NCBI RefSeq assembly: GCF_900111315.1
Contig: NZ_FOGU01000013.1
Location: forward strand, 1-64,000
From: Tranquillimonas rosea
GTDB lineage: Bacteria; Pseudomonadota; Alphaproteobacteria; Rhodobacterales; Rhodobacteraceae
Direction: 5' to 3'
DNA: 64,000 nucleotides
The notes under the pieces are model-generated. The model did not search any database, was not told where the DNA came from, and worked only from the letters and a program-made list of their open reading frames with translations. Shown piece by piece: positions 26,000 to 35,051 of the stretch. A program made the translations under genes and the position numbers. Positions within the stretch are counted from its first letter, which is position 1; every line of letters begins with the position of its first letter.

Positions 26000-27453
26000 C
26001 ACCGCAGGTCCGATCCGAAGTTGTGCGCGGGGTCGAACTCCTTCACCGCGGCGCCGGGCCTGCCCCGAAGGTCTGCCGGCGCCCGCGCGACGAACCGGCC
26101 GTTGCCGGGCTCGACCTTCAGCGCACCGTCCTCGACGACGGGGGTGCCGCGGGTCATCACCGTCTCGGGCACGCCCTGCAGCTCCATCCCCTCGAACGGG
26201 GTGTAGTCCATGTTGTCGTGCTGGTCGGCCGCCGTCACCGTGCGCCGGGTCTCGGGGTTCCAGATCGCGATGTCCGCGTCCATCCCCGGCGCGATACGGC
26301 CCTTCTTCTCGATGCCGAAGGTGCGCGCCGCGTTGGTCGAGGACAGGGCCACGAACTGCTCCATCGTGATCCGCCCGCCGACGACACCTTCCGAGAAGAG
26401 GTAGGGCAGCCGCGCGGCGATCCCCGGCATGCCGTTGGCGATCTTCGGATAGGGCACATCGGTGCCGTTCAGGAACTTGCCCGTTTCGTCGAAACGATAG
26501 GGCGCGTGGTCCGAGCTGACGCTCTCGAACGTGCCGGTGGCCACGTGGTGCCACAGCGCCTCCTGTGTCTGCACGTCCCGCAGCGGCGGCGAGCAGATGT
26601 ACTTCGCCCCCTCCATGCCGGGCCGGTCGAGGTCGGCGCGGGTCAGCGCCAGGTATTGCGGGCACGTCTCGGCATAGAGCTTGGCCCCCGCCAGCTTCTC
26701 GCGCTGGACGATGGCCGCGCCGCCGGCGGTCGAGACATGCACGATGAACAGCGGCGCGTCGGCCAGCTTGGCCAGCTGGATCGCCCGGTTGATCGCCTCT
26801 TCCTCGGCCAGCTCCGGCCGCGACACCGCGTGATAGCGCGGCGCGGTCAGGCCCTTGTCGGCCATCCGGCGGTTCATCCACTTCACCATGTCGTTGTTCT
26901 CGGCATGGACCATGGTGACGGCGCCGTGCTCCCGCGCGACGGTCAGGATGTCCAGCATCCCCCCGTCGCCCAGGTTCATCAGGTCATAGGTCATGAAGAC
27001 CTTGAACGACGTGATCCCGCGGGCAAAGGCGCGGGGCAGCTGGTCGGTCAGCACGTCCTCGGTCGGGTCCGAGACGATCAGGTGGTAGGAATAGTCGATC
27101 ACCGACGACGCCGCGCGGGCATCGTAGGTCGCGATCACGTCGTCGATCGACTGGCCGCGATGCTGCGCCGCAAAGGGGACGAAGCTGGAATTGCCCCCGA
27201 ACGCCGCCGAGATCGAGCCGGTGCGGTAATCGTCGGCGCTCATCACGCCGGACGAGCTTTCCTGCGCGATGTGGGCATGCGCCTCGATCCCGCCGGGCAT
27301 CACCAGCCGCCCGCCCGCGTCGATCCGGCGGGCGCCGCCCGGCAGCCGCTCGGCCACCGCGGCGATGCGGCCGTCCGTGATGCCTACATCGCCGCGGTAG
27401 ATCTCGCCGGCGGTCACGATGGTGCCGTCGTGGATGACCGTGTCGAACTCCAT
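25999..27453 (-). CDS. Hydantoinase / dihydropyrimidinase
   Basis: A 484-aa cyclic amidohydrolase that opens a hydantoin or dihydropyrimidine ring to the N-carbamoyl acid. All binuclear metal ligands are in place: H59 and H61 (EAHAHIAQ), the carboxylated Lys K151 (TSFKVFMTYD), H183 (MVHAEN), H239 (FIVHVST) and D315 (SSDHAPY). Length is that of D-hydantoinases. Its neighbours, an N-carbamoyl-D-amino-acid hydrolase 11 bp upstream and a racemase downstream, favour a D-hydantoinase role over pyrimidine breakdown, although a dihydropyrimidine substrate cannot be excluded. GGAGGAGAG precedes the ATG. Confidence 0.9.
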   Translation of the reverse strand: MEFDTVIHDGTIVTAGEIYRGDVGITDGRIAAVAERLPGGARRIDAGGRLVMPGGIEAHAHIAQESSSGVMSADDYRTGSISAAFGGNSSFVPFAAQHRGQSIDDVIATYDARAASSVIDYSYHLIVSDPTEDVLTDQLPRAFARGITSFKVFMTYDLMNLGDGGMLDILTVAREHGAVTMVHAENNDMVKWMNRRMADKGLTAPRYHAVSRPELAEEEAINRAIQLAKLADAPLFIVHVSTAGGAAIVQREKLAGAKLYAETCPQYLALTRADLDRPGMEGAKYICSPPLRDVQTQEALWHHVATGTFESVSSDHAPYRFDETGKFLNGTDVPYPKIANGMPGIAARLPYLFSEGVVGGRITMEQFVALSSTNAARTFGIEKKGRIAPGMDADIAIWNPETRRTVTAADQHDNMDYTPFEGMELQGVPETVMTRGTPVVEDGALKVEPGNGRFVARAPADLRGRPGAAVKEFDPAHNFGSDLR

Positions 27454-27464
27454 CTCTCCTCCTC

Positions 27465-28391
27465 TCACTCGGGTGCCTTGGCGCCCGTCTGGCTGGCGAT
27501 CAGGCCGTAATGCTCGATCCGCCGGTGCGCGGCGAAATTGAACACGGTGGACTTGCCGAAGGCGCAGCGTTCGGTGTCCATCTCGGCGGTGATCAGTTCG
27601 TCCTCCTCGGTGGTGGCGCGGGCGATGACGAAGCCGTCCGGGTCCACCAGGATCGATCCGCCCATCAGGTGATGCCCGTCCTCGGTGCCCGCCTTGGCGA
27701 TCGAGGCGACATAGGTGCTGTTCTGATAGGCCCCGGCCGTCACCGACAGTTCCGAGTGGTACAGCCGCTTCTCCAGCCCCTCGTCGCCCGACTGACTGTT
27801 CTGCGAGGGCGTGTTGTAGCCGATCGTCACCAGCTCGACCCCCTGCAGGCCCAGCACGCGGAACGTCTCGGGCCAGCGGCGGTCGTTGCAGATCGCCATG
27901 CCCATCACCATGCCGTCGCTGCGCACCACGCCGAAGCCGGTATCGCCCGGCTCGAAATAGCGCTTCTCGAGATGCTGATGCGTGCGCTCGGGGTCGTACT
28001 CGGCGTGCCCCGGCAGGTGCGTCTTGCGGTAGGTCAGGACGATCTCGCCCGCCCGGTCCACGATCACCGACGTGTTGTAGTGATGGCCGTCGGGCGTCAG
28101 CTCGGCATAGCCGAAGGTAAAGCCCATGCCGCACTCTCGCGCCAGGTCGAACAGCGGCTGCGTCGCCGCGTTCGGCATCTCGGTCTCGAAGTAGTGGTCG
28201 AACTCCGAGATGTCCTCGGCATACCAGCGGGGAAAGAATGTCGTCAGGCACAGCTCGGGGTAGACGAGGAACTCGACCCCCTGCGCGTGCGCCTGCCGCA
28301 TCAGCTCCATCATGCGGGCGACCACGGCCTCGCGGCTGTCGGCCTTCTGGATCGGCCCCATCTGCGCGCCGCCAAGCACCATCTTCACCAT
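27465..28391 (-). CDS. N-carbamoyl-D-amino acid hydrolase (nitrilase superfamily)
   Basis: A 308-aa carbon-nitrogen hydrolase that releases CO2 and ammonia from an N-carbamoyl amino acid. The Glu-Lys-Cys triad is E46 (YPELCLTTFFPRW), K123 (YRKTHLPGH) and C168 (AICNDRRWPE). The WPETFRVLGLQGVELV stretch and the length are close to the characterised D-carbamoylases of Agrobacterium type. Together with the hydantoinase it completes hydantoin to D-amino acid conversion. It lies 28 bp downstream of the second permease gene, so import and hydrolysis are probably transcribed together. A beta-ureidopropionase role is possible but the sequence looks closer to D-carbamoylase. Confidence 0.88.
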   Translation of the reverse strand: MVKMVLGGAQMGPIQKADSREAVVARMMELMRQAHAQGVEFLVYPELCLTTFFPRWYAEDISEFDHYFETEMPNAATQPLFDLARECGMGFTFGYAELTPDGHHYNTSVIVDRAGEIVLTYRKTHLPGHAEYDPERTHQHLEKRYFEPGDTGFGVVRSDGMVMGMAICNDRRWPETFRVLGLQGVELVTIGYNTPSQNSQSGDEGLEKRLYHSELSVTAGAYQNSTYVASIAKAGTEDGHHLMGGSILVDPDGFVIARATTEEDELITAEMDTERCAFGKSTVFNFAAHRRIEHYGLIASQTGAKAPE

Positions 28392-28419
28392 CGTTCCCAG
28401 TCCTTTCCGTTCGAATGTC

Positions 28420-29088
28420 TCAATGCGCGGCCAGTCCGCGCTGATAGCGCGAGATCAGCCGCACCAGCGGCCACAGCAGCGCAAGGTAGATGAGCGCCGC
28501 CAGCACCAGCGGCGACGAGTTGTAGGTCACCGAACGCGCCATGTTCGCGGCATAGAGCAGCTCGGACAGCGACACGACCGAGGCGAGCGAGGTCAGCTTG
28601 ACCACCTCGACCGTGTTCGACAGCAGGTCGGGCAGCACGTTGCGCACCGCCTGCGGCAGCACCACGCTGGCCAGCGTCTGCGTCGGGCTCAGCCCCGTGG
28701 CGCGGGCGGCCTCGGCCTGCCCGCCGGGCACCGACCTCAGGCCCGCCCGGAACACCTCGGCGTAGTAGGCCGAGTTGTTCAACAGGAACGCCACGACCAC
28801 CGCCATGAAGGGCGACAGTTCCAGCCCCGCGAAGGGCAGGCCCGAGAACACGAAGACCAGCAGCACCAGCGGCGGCAGCGCGCGGAAGAAGTCGATGAAG
28901 CCGATCGCGCTCCACCGCAGCCAGCGCGACGGCGACAGCGCCGCCACCGCCAGCGCCAACCCACCGGCCAGGCCCAGCCCGATCACCACCGCGCAGAGCT
29001 GCAGCGTGACCCAGAACCCCTTCAGCAACAGCGGCAGCGTCTGCGCCATGATGTCGAGGTTGAAGAAAAGCTCGATGAAATCCTGCAT
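28420..29088 (-). CDS. Polar amino-acid type ABC transporter permease (second subunit)
   Basis: A 222-aa inner-membrane permease of the His/Gln family (HisM/GlnP). It begins MQDFIELFFNLDIMAQTLPL with five TM segments. The EAA loop is EAARATGLSPTQTLASVVLPQAVRN, written in parts: EAARATGLSP and TQTLASVVLPQAV. It pairs with the permease encoded just upstream to form the channel. Surrounding genes suggest the cargo is a hydantoin, N-carbamoyl amino acid or D-amino acid rather than a common L-amino acid. Confidence 0.9.
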   Translation of the reverse strand: MQDFIELFFNLDIMAQTLPLLLKGFWVTLQLCAVVIGLGLAGGLALAVAALSPSRWLRWSAIGFIDFFRALPPLVLLVFVFSGLPFAGLELSPFMAVVVAFLLNNSAYYAEVFRAGLRSVPGGQAEAARATGLSPTQTLASVVLPQAVRNVLPDLLSNTVEVVKLTSLASVVSLSELLYAANMARSVTYNSSPLVLAALIYLALLWPLVRLISRYQRGLAAH

Positions 29089-29095
29089 GGCGCCC

Positions 29096-29760
29096 TCAGA
29101 TCGACCAGGAAAAGCGCCGCTCGATCAGGCGCGAGGCGATGACGACGGGGATGAAGATCGCGAGATACGCCAGCGCCGCCATCGTCAAAGGCGTGGCCGA
29201 GCCGGAAAAGCTCTGCGCCGAGGACGACACGGCAAGGATCTCCTTCACCCCGATGACCGAGCCGAGCGCCGTCATCTTGGTGATCGCCAGCGCGCGGTTC
29301 ACCAGCGGCGGGATCGCCAGCCGGACGGCCTGCGGCAGCGCGATCGAGAACAGCGTCTGCCCGAAGGTCAGGCCCGTCGCGCGCCCCGCCTCCCACTGCC
29401 CGGCGGACAGCGAGGTCAGGCCGGCCCAGAAGATCTCTTCCGCGAAGGCTGCCAGCACCGCGCCCAGCACCAGCACGATCACCAGTTGCCCCGACAGCGT
29501 GATGCCCAGCCCGGGCAGGCCGAAATAGAAGATCAGGATCACCACCAGCGGCGGGATCGCCCGCCCGAGATCGGCGAAGATGATGATCGGCACGTTCAGC
29601 CACTTGCTCCCCAGCGTCCGCAGGCAGGCCAGCGCCAGCCCCAGCGCGAGACCCGCCGCGACGATGACGACGGCCAGGTACAGCGTGACCCAGATCGCCG
29701 AGATCAGGTCCGGCAGGTACCGCGCCATCACGGCGCCGTCGAAGAAGGTGTCGAGGAACC

Positions 29761-29764
<4 letters not shown>
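29096..29764 (-). CDS. Polar amino-acid type ABC transporter permease (first subunit)
   Basis: A 222-aa permease with five TM segments, starting [20 protein letters not shown]. The cytoplasmic EAA loop reads [21 protein letters not shown], here split as [12 protein letters not shown] and TLFSIALPQ. The ATG overlaps the ATPase stop as ATGA, which gives the start and implies coupled translation. It forms a heterodimer with the permease 7 bp downstream. A HisQ-type assignment is by family; the substrate is inferred only from the enzymes in the same operon. Confidence 0.9.
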
Positions 29765-30513
<749 letters not shown>

Positions 30514-30539
30514 TCGCTCGCGTCCAGTCCGGGAAAGGA

Positions 30540-30559
30540 CGGGGCCGTCCGCGGCCCCG
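30540..30559 (-). other. Intercistronic hairpin after the substrate-binding protein gene
   Basis: An 8-bp perfect stem CGGGGCCG/CGGCCCCG with a 4-nt loop lies between the binding-protein stop (30582) and the ATPase start (30513), with no T-run. It is likely an mRNA-stabilising or partial-attenuation hairpin that allows more binding protein than membrane subunits. Confidence 0.55.
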
Positions 30560-30581
30560 CCGGTATCGTCGCCCTGCGGTC

Positions 30582-31436
30582 TCAGAACTCGCAGGAAACC
30601 TCGTGTTCGGTGTCGTCGTAGCCCTCGAAGTCCGGCGTGCCGTAGCCCGGTGTCGGCGTGACGATGGTGCGGCCCTCTTCGGGGGTGACGCCGAACCACT
30701 TCTCGGACAGCTCGGCCATGGTGCCGTCGGTCTTGAGGCATTCGAGCACGCGGTCGATCATGTTGCGCGTCTCGACGTCGTCCTTGCGGAACGGGAACGC
30801 CCAGACCAGGCCCGTGTCGTATTCATAGCTCAGGTCGACGCGCGGGTTCTGCTTGGCGGCCCAGGCCGACACCGTCGCACCGGCCATGTTCGCCTCGGCC
30901 CGGCCCGTCGCCACGGCCTCGACCGCGTCGGTGTTGGTGCCGTAGGCGACCACGTCCCAGCCGTATTCCTCGGCCCGCTCGGTCAGGAACGCCTCGTAGA
31001 CGGAGCCCTTGTTGACCGCGATGGTCATGCCCTCGAACGCCTCGAGACCTTCCATCTCGTCACTGCCCGCGGGCACGGTGAAGGCAAAGTTGGTGTCCAT
31101 GAAGCCTTCGGTGAACAGCAGGCTCGACGCGCGCTCCTCGGTCACCGTGGTGGGCGCCACGAGAAAGTCGTAGGTGCCCGCCTGCAGCGCCGGGATCAGG
31201 CCCGAGAACTGCGCGGCCACGACTTCCATGTCGGTGCCCAGTGTCTCGCCGATCGCCGCGGCGAGATCGACGTTGAACCCCTCGACACCCCCGTCGAGCT
31301 TGGGCATGGCATGCGGCGCGAAGGTCCCGTCCAGCGCCACCTTGAACCCGTCCTCGGGGAGCTCCTGGGCCATCGCCGGCAGACCGGCCAGCAGGGCCAG
31401 CGGCAGGGCCGACCGGCGCAGAGTCGAAAGAGTCAT
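30582..31436 (-). CDS. Amino-acid-type ABC transporter substrate-binding protein
   Basis: A 284-aa periplasmic protein of the SBP family 3. Signal peptide at about 1-23 (ending LPAMAQ). The mature protein has the family opening [16 protein letters not shown], then [16 protein letters not shown] and [18 protein letters not shown]. It is the first gene of the ten-gene minus-strand array, so it delivers the substrate that the downstream hydantoinase and carbamoylase use. GGAGTACAGG precedes the ATG. The sequence ends near a lone Cys (EVSCEF), which could pair with the C-terminal-lobe Cys in LECLKTD. Confidence 0.88.
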   Translation of the reverse strand: MTLSTLRRSALPLALLAGLPAMAQELPEDGFKVALDGTFAPHAMPKLDGGVEGFNVDLAAAIGETLGTDMEVVAAQFSGLIPALQAGTYDFLVAPTTVTEERASSLLFTEGFMDTNFAFTVPAGSDEMEGLEAFEGMTIAVNKGSVYEAFLTERAEEYGWDVVAYGTNTDAVEAVATGRAEANMAGATVSAWAAKQNPRVDLSYEYDTGLVWAFPFRKDDVETRNMIDRVLECLKTDGTMAELSEKWFGVTPEEGRTIVTPTPGYGTPDFEGYDDTEHEVSCEF

Positions 31437-31833
31437 GATCCTGTACTCCGTGTTGGTGAGGTCTTTTCTCGTTGTCGCGGCGGCGGCCGGGCCGCCATCC
31501 ACCCATAGCGAGGCAGGATACGCCCGACTTCGCAATAGAATTAGAGATTATCTTAATTCTAGTAGTATAATCTCTGAGTATATGACCGACCCCGCCGCGC
31601 CGCGGCATGGCACCCCGGCCGCGCGGTGCTACACGCAAGAAACCGATCAAATCAAAGGCATTGCAGTCTATTTTCGGGCATCCCGGCCCGGCGTCTCGGA
31701 AAATCCGCCGCCGCTCCATTGCATTTCTCAGTATACCACGTGCATCTGCGGCCATCGCCGCACTGCGCAATCGCTGGACGCGTTTGCCGCTTTCGTCGGC
31801 AGAACTGAAACCGGCATCACGGGAGCGCCGCAC
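31437..31833. other. Divergent intergenic region, no gene
   Basis: A 397-bp space between the divergent ABC binding-protein gene and the VOC gene. Its middle (31530-31585) is strikingly A+T-rich and holds two interlocked inverted repeats described separately. The right part (31600-31830) has short open frames without ribosome sites and nothing else I can support. Confidence 0.5.
31536..31575. promoter_or_regulatory. Interlocked inverted repeats with TATAAT, candidate operator/promoter
   Basis: TAGAATTA (31536-31543) pairs with TAATTCTA (31554-31561), and AGAGATTAT (31543-31551) pairs with ATAATCTCT (31567-31575); both repeats are perfect. A consensus TATAAT (31566-31571) on the plus strand lies inside the second repeat, aimed at the VOC gene, though no good -35 is seen. 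Possible protein is the LysR regulator encoded in the operon, but this is inference. Confidence 0.5.
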
Positions 31834-32247
31834 ATGAAATCCGTCTTTCACCTCGCGATTCACGTCACCGATCTGGACGCCACGCGCGACTTCTACGGCC
31901 GCGTCCTGGGCTGCACCGAGGGCCGCTCGACGGACACCTGGGTGGACTACGACTTCTTCGGCCACCAGCTCTCGCTCCATCTCGGAGAGCCGTTCGGCAC
32001 CGACCGCACCGGCAAGGTGGGCGACCACAAGGTGATGATGCCGCATCTCGGCGTGGTGCTGCCGCTGGACGACTGGCACGCCCTGGCCGAGCGCATCCGC
32101 GCCGAGGGCGTCAACTTCGACATCGAACCCGTCGTGCGGTTCGCCGGCGAACCGGGCGAGCAGCGCACGATGTTCTTCTTCGACCCCTCGGGCAACCCGA
32201 TCGAGATCAAGGGCTTCGCCGACTTCCAGGGCCTCTTCGCCGCCTGA
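31834..32247 (+). CDS. VOC (glyoxalase/extradiol dioxygenase) family protein
   Basis: A 137-aa single-module protein with the beta-alpha-beta-beta-beta fold of the vicinal oxygen chelate superfamily. Candidate metal ligands are H9 in VFHLAIHVTDLD (or the nearby His in IHV) and the Glu in GNPIEIKGF. LTD-type opening TDLDATRDFYGRVLGC and the DPSGNPIEIK end are typical. Such proteins isomerise or cleave small molecules or bind ligands; a specific reaction cannot be assigned. GGGAG sits 8 nt before the ATG. It is divergent from the hydantoin array and convergent with the sensor kinase gene (8 bp between stops). Confidence 0.82.
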   Translation: MKSVFHLAIHVTDLDATRDFYGRVLGCTEGRSTDTWVDYDFFGHQLSLHLGEPFGTDRTGKVGDHKVMMPHLGVVLPLDDWHALAERIRAEGVNFDIEPVVRFAGEPGEQRTMFFFDPSGNPIEIKGFADFQGLFAA

Positions 32248-32255
32248 CCGCCCGG

Positions 32256-33599
32256 TCAGGCCACGCCGAAACGCAGGGCCACGCCCTGCCCCTCCGGCGC
32301 CGGCGGCGCGATCTCCAGGCGCCCGCCCAGCCGCTCCATCGCCTCGGACACGATCGCCAGGCCCAGCCCGCTGCCGCCCGGCGCGGCGGCGGGACCGCGA
32401 TAGAACCGCTCGGTCACGCGGGCACGGATGTCGCCGGGGATGCCCGGCCCGCCATCGCGCACCGTGACCGCTGGCCCGTCCGCCCCTTTCGTGACCTCGA
32501 CCTGCACCTCACCGCCCTCGGGCGAGGCGGCGATGGCGTTCTCGACCACGTTGCGCACCGCCACCTGCAAGAGAAAGGCGTCGCCCGTCACGGTGGCGCC
32601 CCCCGCATGGTCGGCACAGACGACGGACACGCCCCGCGCCGCCGCGCGTGTCCGCGCCTCGTCGGCGATCTGCGCCGCGACCGCGCCCAGCGCGACCGGC
32701 CCGGCGTCGTCGGTCTCGCGGTCCACGGCGGTCAGGTCCAGCAATTGCCGCACCAGCCGGTCGGTCCGCACGACCGACTGGTCGATGGCCCGCAGCGCGG
32801 CCTCGCGATCCTCGGGGTGCTCGGCCATCATCGCCACCTGCGCCTGGGTACGCAGCCCGGCCAGCGGCGTCTTGAGCTCGTGCGCGGCAAAGCTGGTAAA
32901 GTCGCGCTCGGCCCGCCGCGTCCGCTCCACCCGCTCGAACAGGGTATTCAGCGCCCGGCGCACGGGCCGGATCTCGCGCGGGGCCGGCCCGTCGGGCAAG
33001 GGGCGCAGGTCAGACGGGCTGCGCGCCCGCAACGCGTCGGCCAGCTGGCTCAGCGGCGCCAGCCCCCGCGCGACGCTGATCCAGATCAGCGCGCCCAGAA
33101 CCGGCAGCACGATCGCGGCGGGCAGCAGAACCGCCTCGACCACGCTGCGGATCAGCCGGTCGCGCACCGCGTGGCTGTCGCCCACGCTGACGCGCACGCC
33201 CAGCTCCTCGTTCACCACGGTGAACACGCGCCAGACCTCGCCGTCGATCACGGCACGCGAGAACCCGGTCTCGGCGGCGCCGGACAGCCGCTCCGCCGGC
33301 GCGCCGCCCGACTGGCCGATCAGGTCGCCCTCCAGCGTCCAGATCTGGCAATGCAATTGCCGCGAATAGCCGCCCCCCGTCTCAAGCGGGACCGCCACCG
33401 GCGCATGTCCCGCCCGCGCCACCTCGATCCGGTGGTCCGACATCAGCGACGACACCATGCGCGCGGCCTCGGACAGGCGCGCGTCCAGCACCCGCTCGAC
33501 CTTCGAACGCGTGGAATACTCGATCCACACCACGGCCGAGAGCCAGACCGCCCCCGTCGCCAGCAGCAGGATCAGGAACAGCCTGAGCCGGATCGCGAT
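32256..33599 (-). CDS. Sensor histidine kinase (QseC/TctE-like), probable non-canonical ATC start
   Basis: A membrane sensor kinase, 447 aa if started at ATC (33599). TM1 (LRLFLILLLATGAVWLSAVVW), a periplasmic loop of about 110 residues and TM2 (LLPAAIVLPVLGALIWI) precede the catalytic part. H-box FAAHELKTPLAGL has the phospho-acceptor at about H240; N-box NVVENAIAA and G boxes DGGPGIP and GGSGLGLAIV follow. The first in-frame ATG, GTG or TTG is the GTG at 33533, which lies at the end of TM1 and would delete it. An AGGAGG (33607-33612) sits exactly 7 nt before the ATC, so I favour that unusual start; a sequence error is the alternative. It overlaps the response-regulator gene by 28 bp. Confidence 0.8.
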   Translation of the reverse strand: MAIRLRLFLILLLATGAVWLSAVVWIEYSTRSKVERVLDARLSEAARMVSSLMSDHRIEVARAGHAPVAVPLETGGGYSRQLHCQIWTLEGDLIGQSGGAPAERLSGAAETGFSRAVIDGEVWRVFTVVNEELGVRVSVGDSHAVRDRLIRSVVEAVLLPAAIVLPVLGALIWISVARGLAPLSQLADALRARSPSDLRPLPDGPAPREIRPVRRALNTLFERVERTRRAERDFTSFAAHELKTPLAGLRTQAQVAMMAEHPEDREAALRAIDQSVVRTDRLVRQLLDLTAVDRETDDAGPVALGAVAAQIADEARTRAAARGVSVVCADHAGGATVTGDAFLLQVAVRNVVENAIAASPEGGEVQVEVTKGADGPAVTVRDGGPGIPGDIRARVTERFYRGPAAAPGGSGLGLAIVSEAMERLGGRLEIAPPAPEGQGVALRFGVA

Positions 33600-34267
33600 G
33601 ACGCGCCCTCCTCTGCCGGGATGCGATAGCCCAGTCCGCGCACAGTCTCGATGAAGCCCCGCCCCAGCTTGGCCCTCAGCTTGTGCACATGGACCTCGAC
33701 CGCGTTGCTCTCGACCTCTTCCTGCCAGCCATACAGACGATCCTCGAGCTGCGACTTCGACAGGATGGTGCCGGGCCGCTCCATCAGCGCGTGCAGCACC
33801 GCGAACTCGCGCCGGGAAAAGCGCAAGGGCGTCTCGCCCGCCTGCCCGGTCAGGCTGCCGGGGTCGATGGTGACGCCGTGGCAGCTCAGCCGCCCCTCGG
33901 CGCGGCCCTCCTGCCGGCGCAGCAGCGCCCGCAGACGCGCGGCCAGCTCGCTCAAGTCGAACGGTTTGCCCAGATAGTCGTCGGCGCCCGCGTCCAGACC
34001 CTGCACCCGGTCGGCCACCCGGTCCCGCGCCGTCAGCAGCAGCACCGGCACCGTTCGCCCGCCGCGCCGCATCTCGGCCAGCAGGTCCAGGCCCGACCCG
34101 TCGGGCAGCATGATGTCCAGCACCACCCCGTCGAACGCCGTGGTCGCCAGCGCCGCGCGGGCATCCTCCAGGCAGGCCACCGCGTCGGGAGTAAAGCCGC
34201 TCATCCGCAGACCGGCCGTCAGCCCGTCGCGCAGGATCGCGTCGTCCTCGATCACCAGCACCCGCAT
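33572..34267 (-). CDS. OmpR-family response regulator (QseB/PmrA/TctD-like)
   Basis: A 231-aa regulator with a receiver domain (1-115) and a winged-helix DNA-binding domain (about 125-222). The phospho-acceptor is D51 in FDGVVLDIMLPDGSG, with the acidic pair in VIEDD and the Lys in YLGKPFDL. The effector domain ends ETVRGLGYRIP. AAGGAGG about 6 nt before the ATG at 34267 fixes the start. It is the partner of the overlapping histidine kinase. A CTTAAG direct repeat with 5-bp spacing, like PmrA/QseB boxes, lies 37 bp upstream, which suggests autoregulation. Confidence 0.92.
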   Translation of the reverse strand: MRVLVIEDDAILRDGLTAGLRMSGFTPDAVACLEDARAALATTAFDGVVLDIMLPDGSGLDLLAEMRRGGRTVPVLLLTARDRVADRVQGLDAGADDYLGKPFDLSELAARLRALLRRQEGRAEGRLSCHGVTIDPGSLTGQAGETPLRFSRREFAVLHALMERPGTILSKSQLEDRLYGWQEEVESNAVEVHVHKLRAKLGRGFIETVRGLGYRIPAEEGASSRSGSGCS

Positions 34268-34303
34268 GTGCGCCTCCTTGCCCACGCGCCCCACCATCGC
34301 GGC

Positions 34304-34320
34304 CTTAAGGTAACCTTAAG
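34304..34320. promoter_or_regulatory. PmrA/QseB-like box upstream of the response regulator gene
   Basis: The 17-bp sequence CTTAAGGTAACCTTAAG is both a perfect palindrome and a direct repeat CTTAAG-N5-CTTAAG (11-bp period). Direct repeats of YTTAAK with 5-bp spacing are the known site type for PmrA/BasR, and QseB uses a similar CTTAA repeat. Position 37 bp before the regulator's start codon supports autoregulation. Confidence 0.65.
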
Positions 34321-34376
34321 CCGCTGGGTCCGGCCGCCGCGGGCCTCGCAAAGCACACCCGCACGGGAAGGGGAAG

Positions 34377-34985
34377 CTAGCCGTCGGGCCCGGCCAGCAC
34401 GCAGTCGTGATCCTCGCCCTGCGGCCATGTCAGGACGGCCGTGTCGCCCTTGGTCCAGATCGCCTTGCCAAAGCTGCCCTCGTAGCGCGCGCCCGAGGCC
34501 GTGCGCGTCTGCGTGCCCACATCCGTCTCGCCGCCCGTCTCGATCAGCACGCTCGGAAGCTCGGTGGCAAAGAAGGTCGTCGTCACCGACGCGGGCGTCC
34601 TCCCCGCGCAGGTCCAGGTGACGCGATTGATCGGCGGCTCAAGCCCGAACCCCGCCACCAGCTCGGCCTCGCGCCTCAGATAGGACTGTTTGGTGCAGGC
34701 GCGCACGTCGCCGGCCTTCCAGCACGCGTTGCGGCCCTTGATCCAGCCGCGCTGCATCGCGGTCAGGGTGTCCGCCGTTTCGGGCGACACCTCCGCGGAC
34801 GCCTCCCGCGCCGCGGCAAAGCGGTCAGCCAGCCGCCGGTCCAGCGCCGCGAGGTCCGGATCGGCGCAGATCGCCTCCTCGACCGCGCCCTCGGCCCGGT
34901 CGCACGCAAACGACGGCCCCTCCTGCGCGGCGGCGGGCAACGACGCGCCGCAGAGCACGGCGACGAGGATCACAGACCGCGGCAT
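34377..34985 (-). CDS. Secreted LprI-type plus MliC-type lysozyme-inhibitor-like protein
   Basis: A 202-aa secreted protein with signal peptide (about 1-21, ending PAAAQ). Residues about 27-105 match the LprI N-terminal (DUF1311) domain: FACDRAEGAVEEAICADPDL, then RLADRF and a Cys pair in NACWKAGDVRACTKQSYL. Residues about 120-202 resemble MliC/PliC: VTWTCAGRTPASVTTTFF, then ASGARYEGSFGKAIWTKGDTA. In other bacteria each domain inhibits lysozyme in the envelope. GAAAGGG precedes the ATG. It lies upstream of, and co-directional with, the two-component genes (109-bp gap), which may connect it to an envelope-stress response. Confidence 0.77.
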   Translation of the reverse strand: MPRSVILVAVLCGASLPAAAQEGPSFACDRAEGAVEEAICADPDLAALDRRLADRFAAAREASAEVSPETADTLTAMQRGWIKGRNACWKAGDVRACTKQSYLRREAELVAGFGLEPPINRVTWTCAGRTPASVTTTFFATELPSVLIETGGETDVGTQTRTASGARYEGSFGKAIWTKGDTAVLTWPQGEDHDCVLAGPDG

Positions 34986-35051
34986 CGACAGACCCTTTCC
35001 CGGTGACTCCGACGCGCCGAAGGTAGCACGCACTCCTCGGCCAACGAAGCG

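Noticed and set aside
33533-33533. GTG at 33533 as the start of the sensor kinase
   Set aside because: It would remove the first transmembrane helix and has no ribosome site, whereas a strong AGGAGG lies further upstream.
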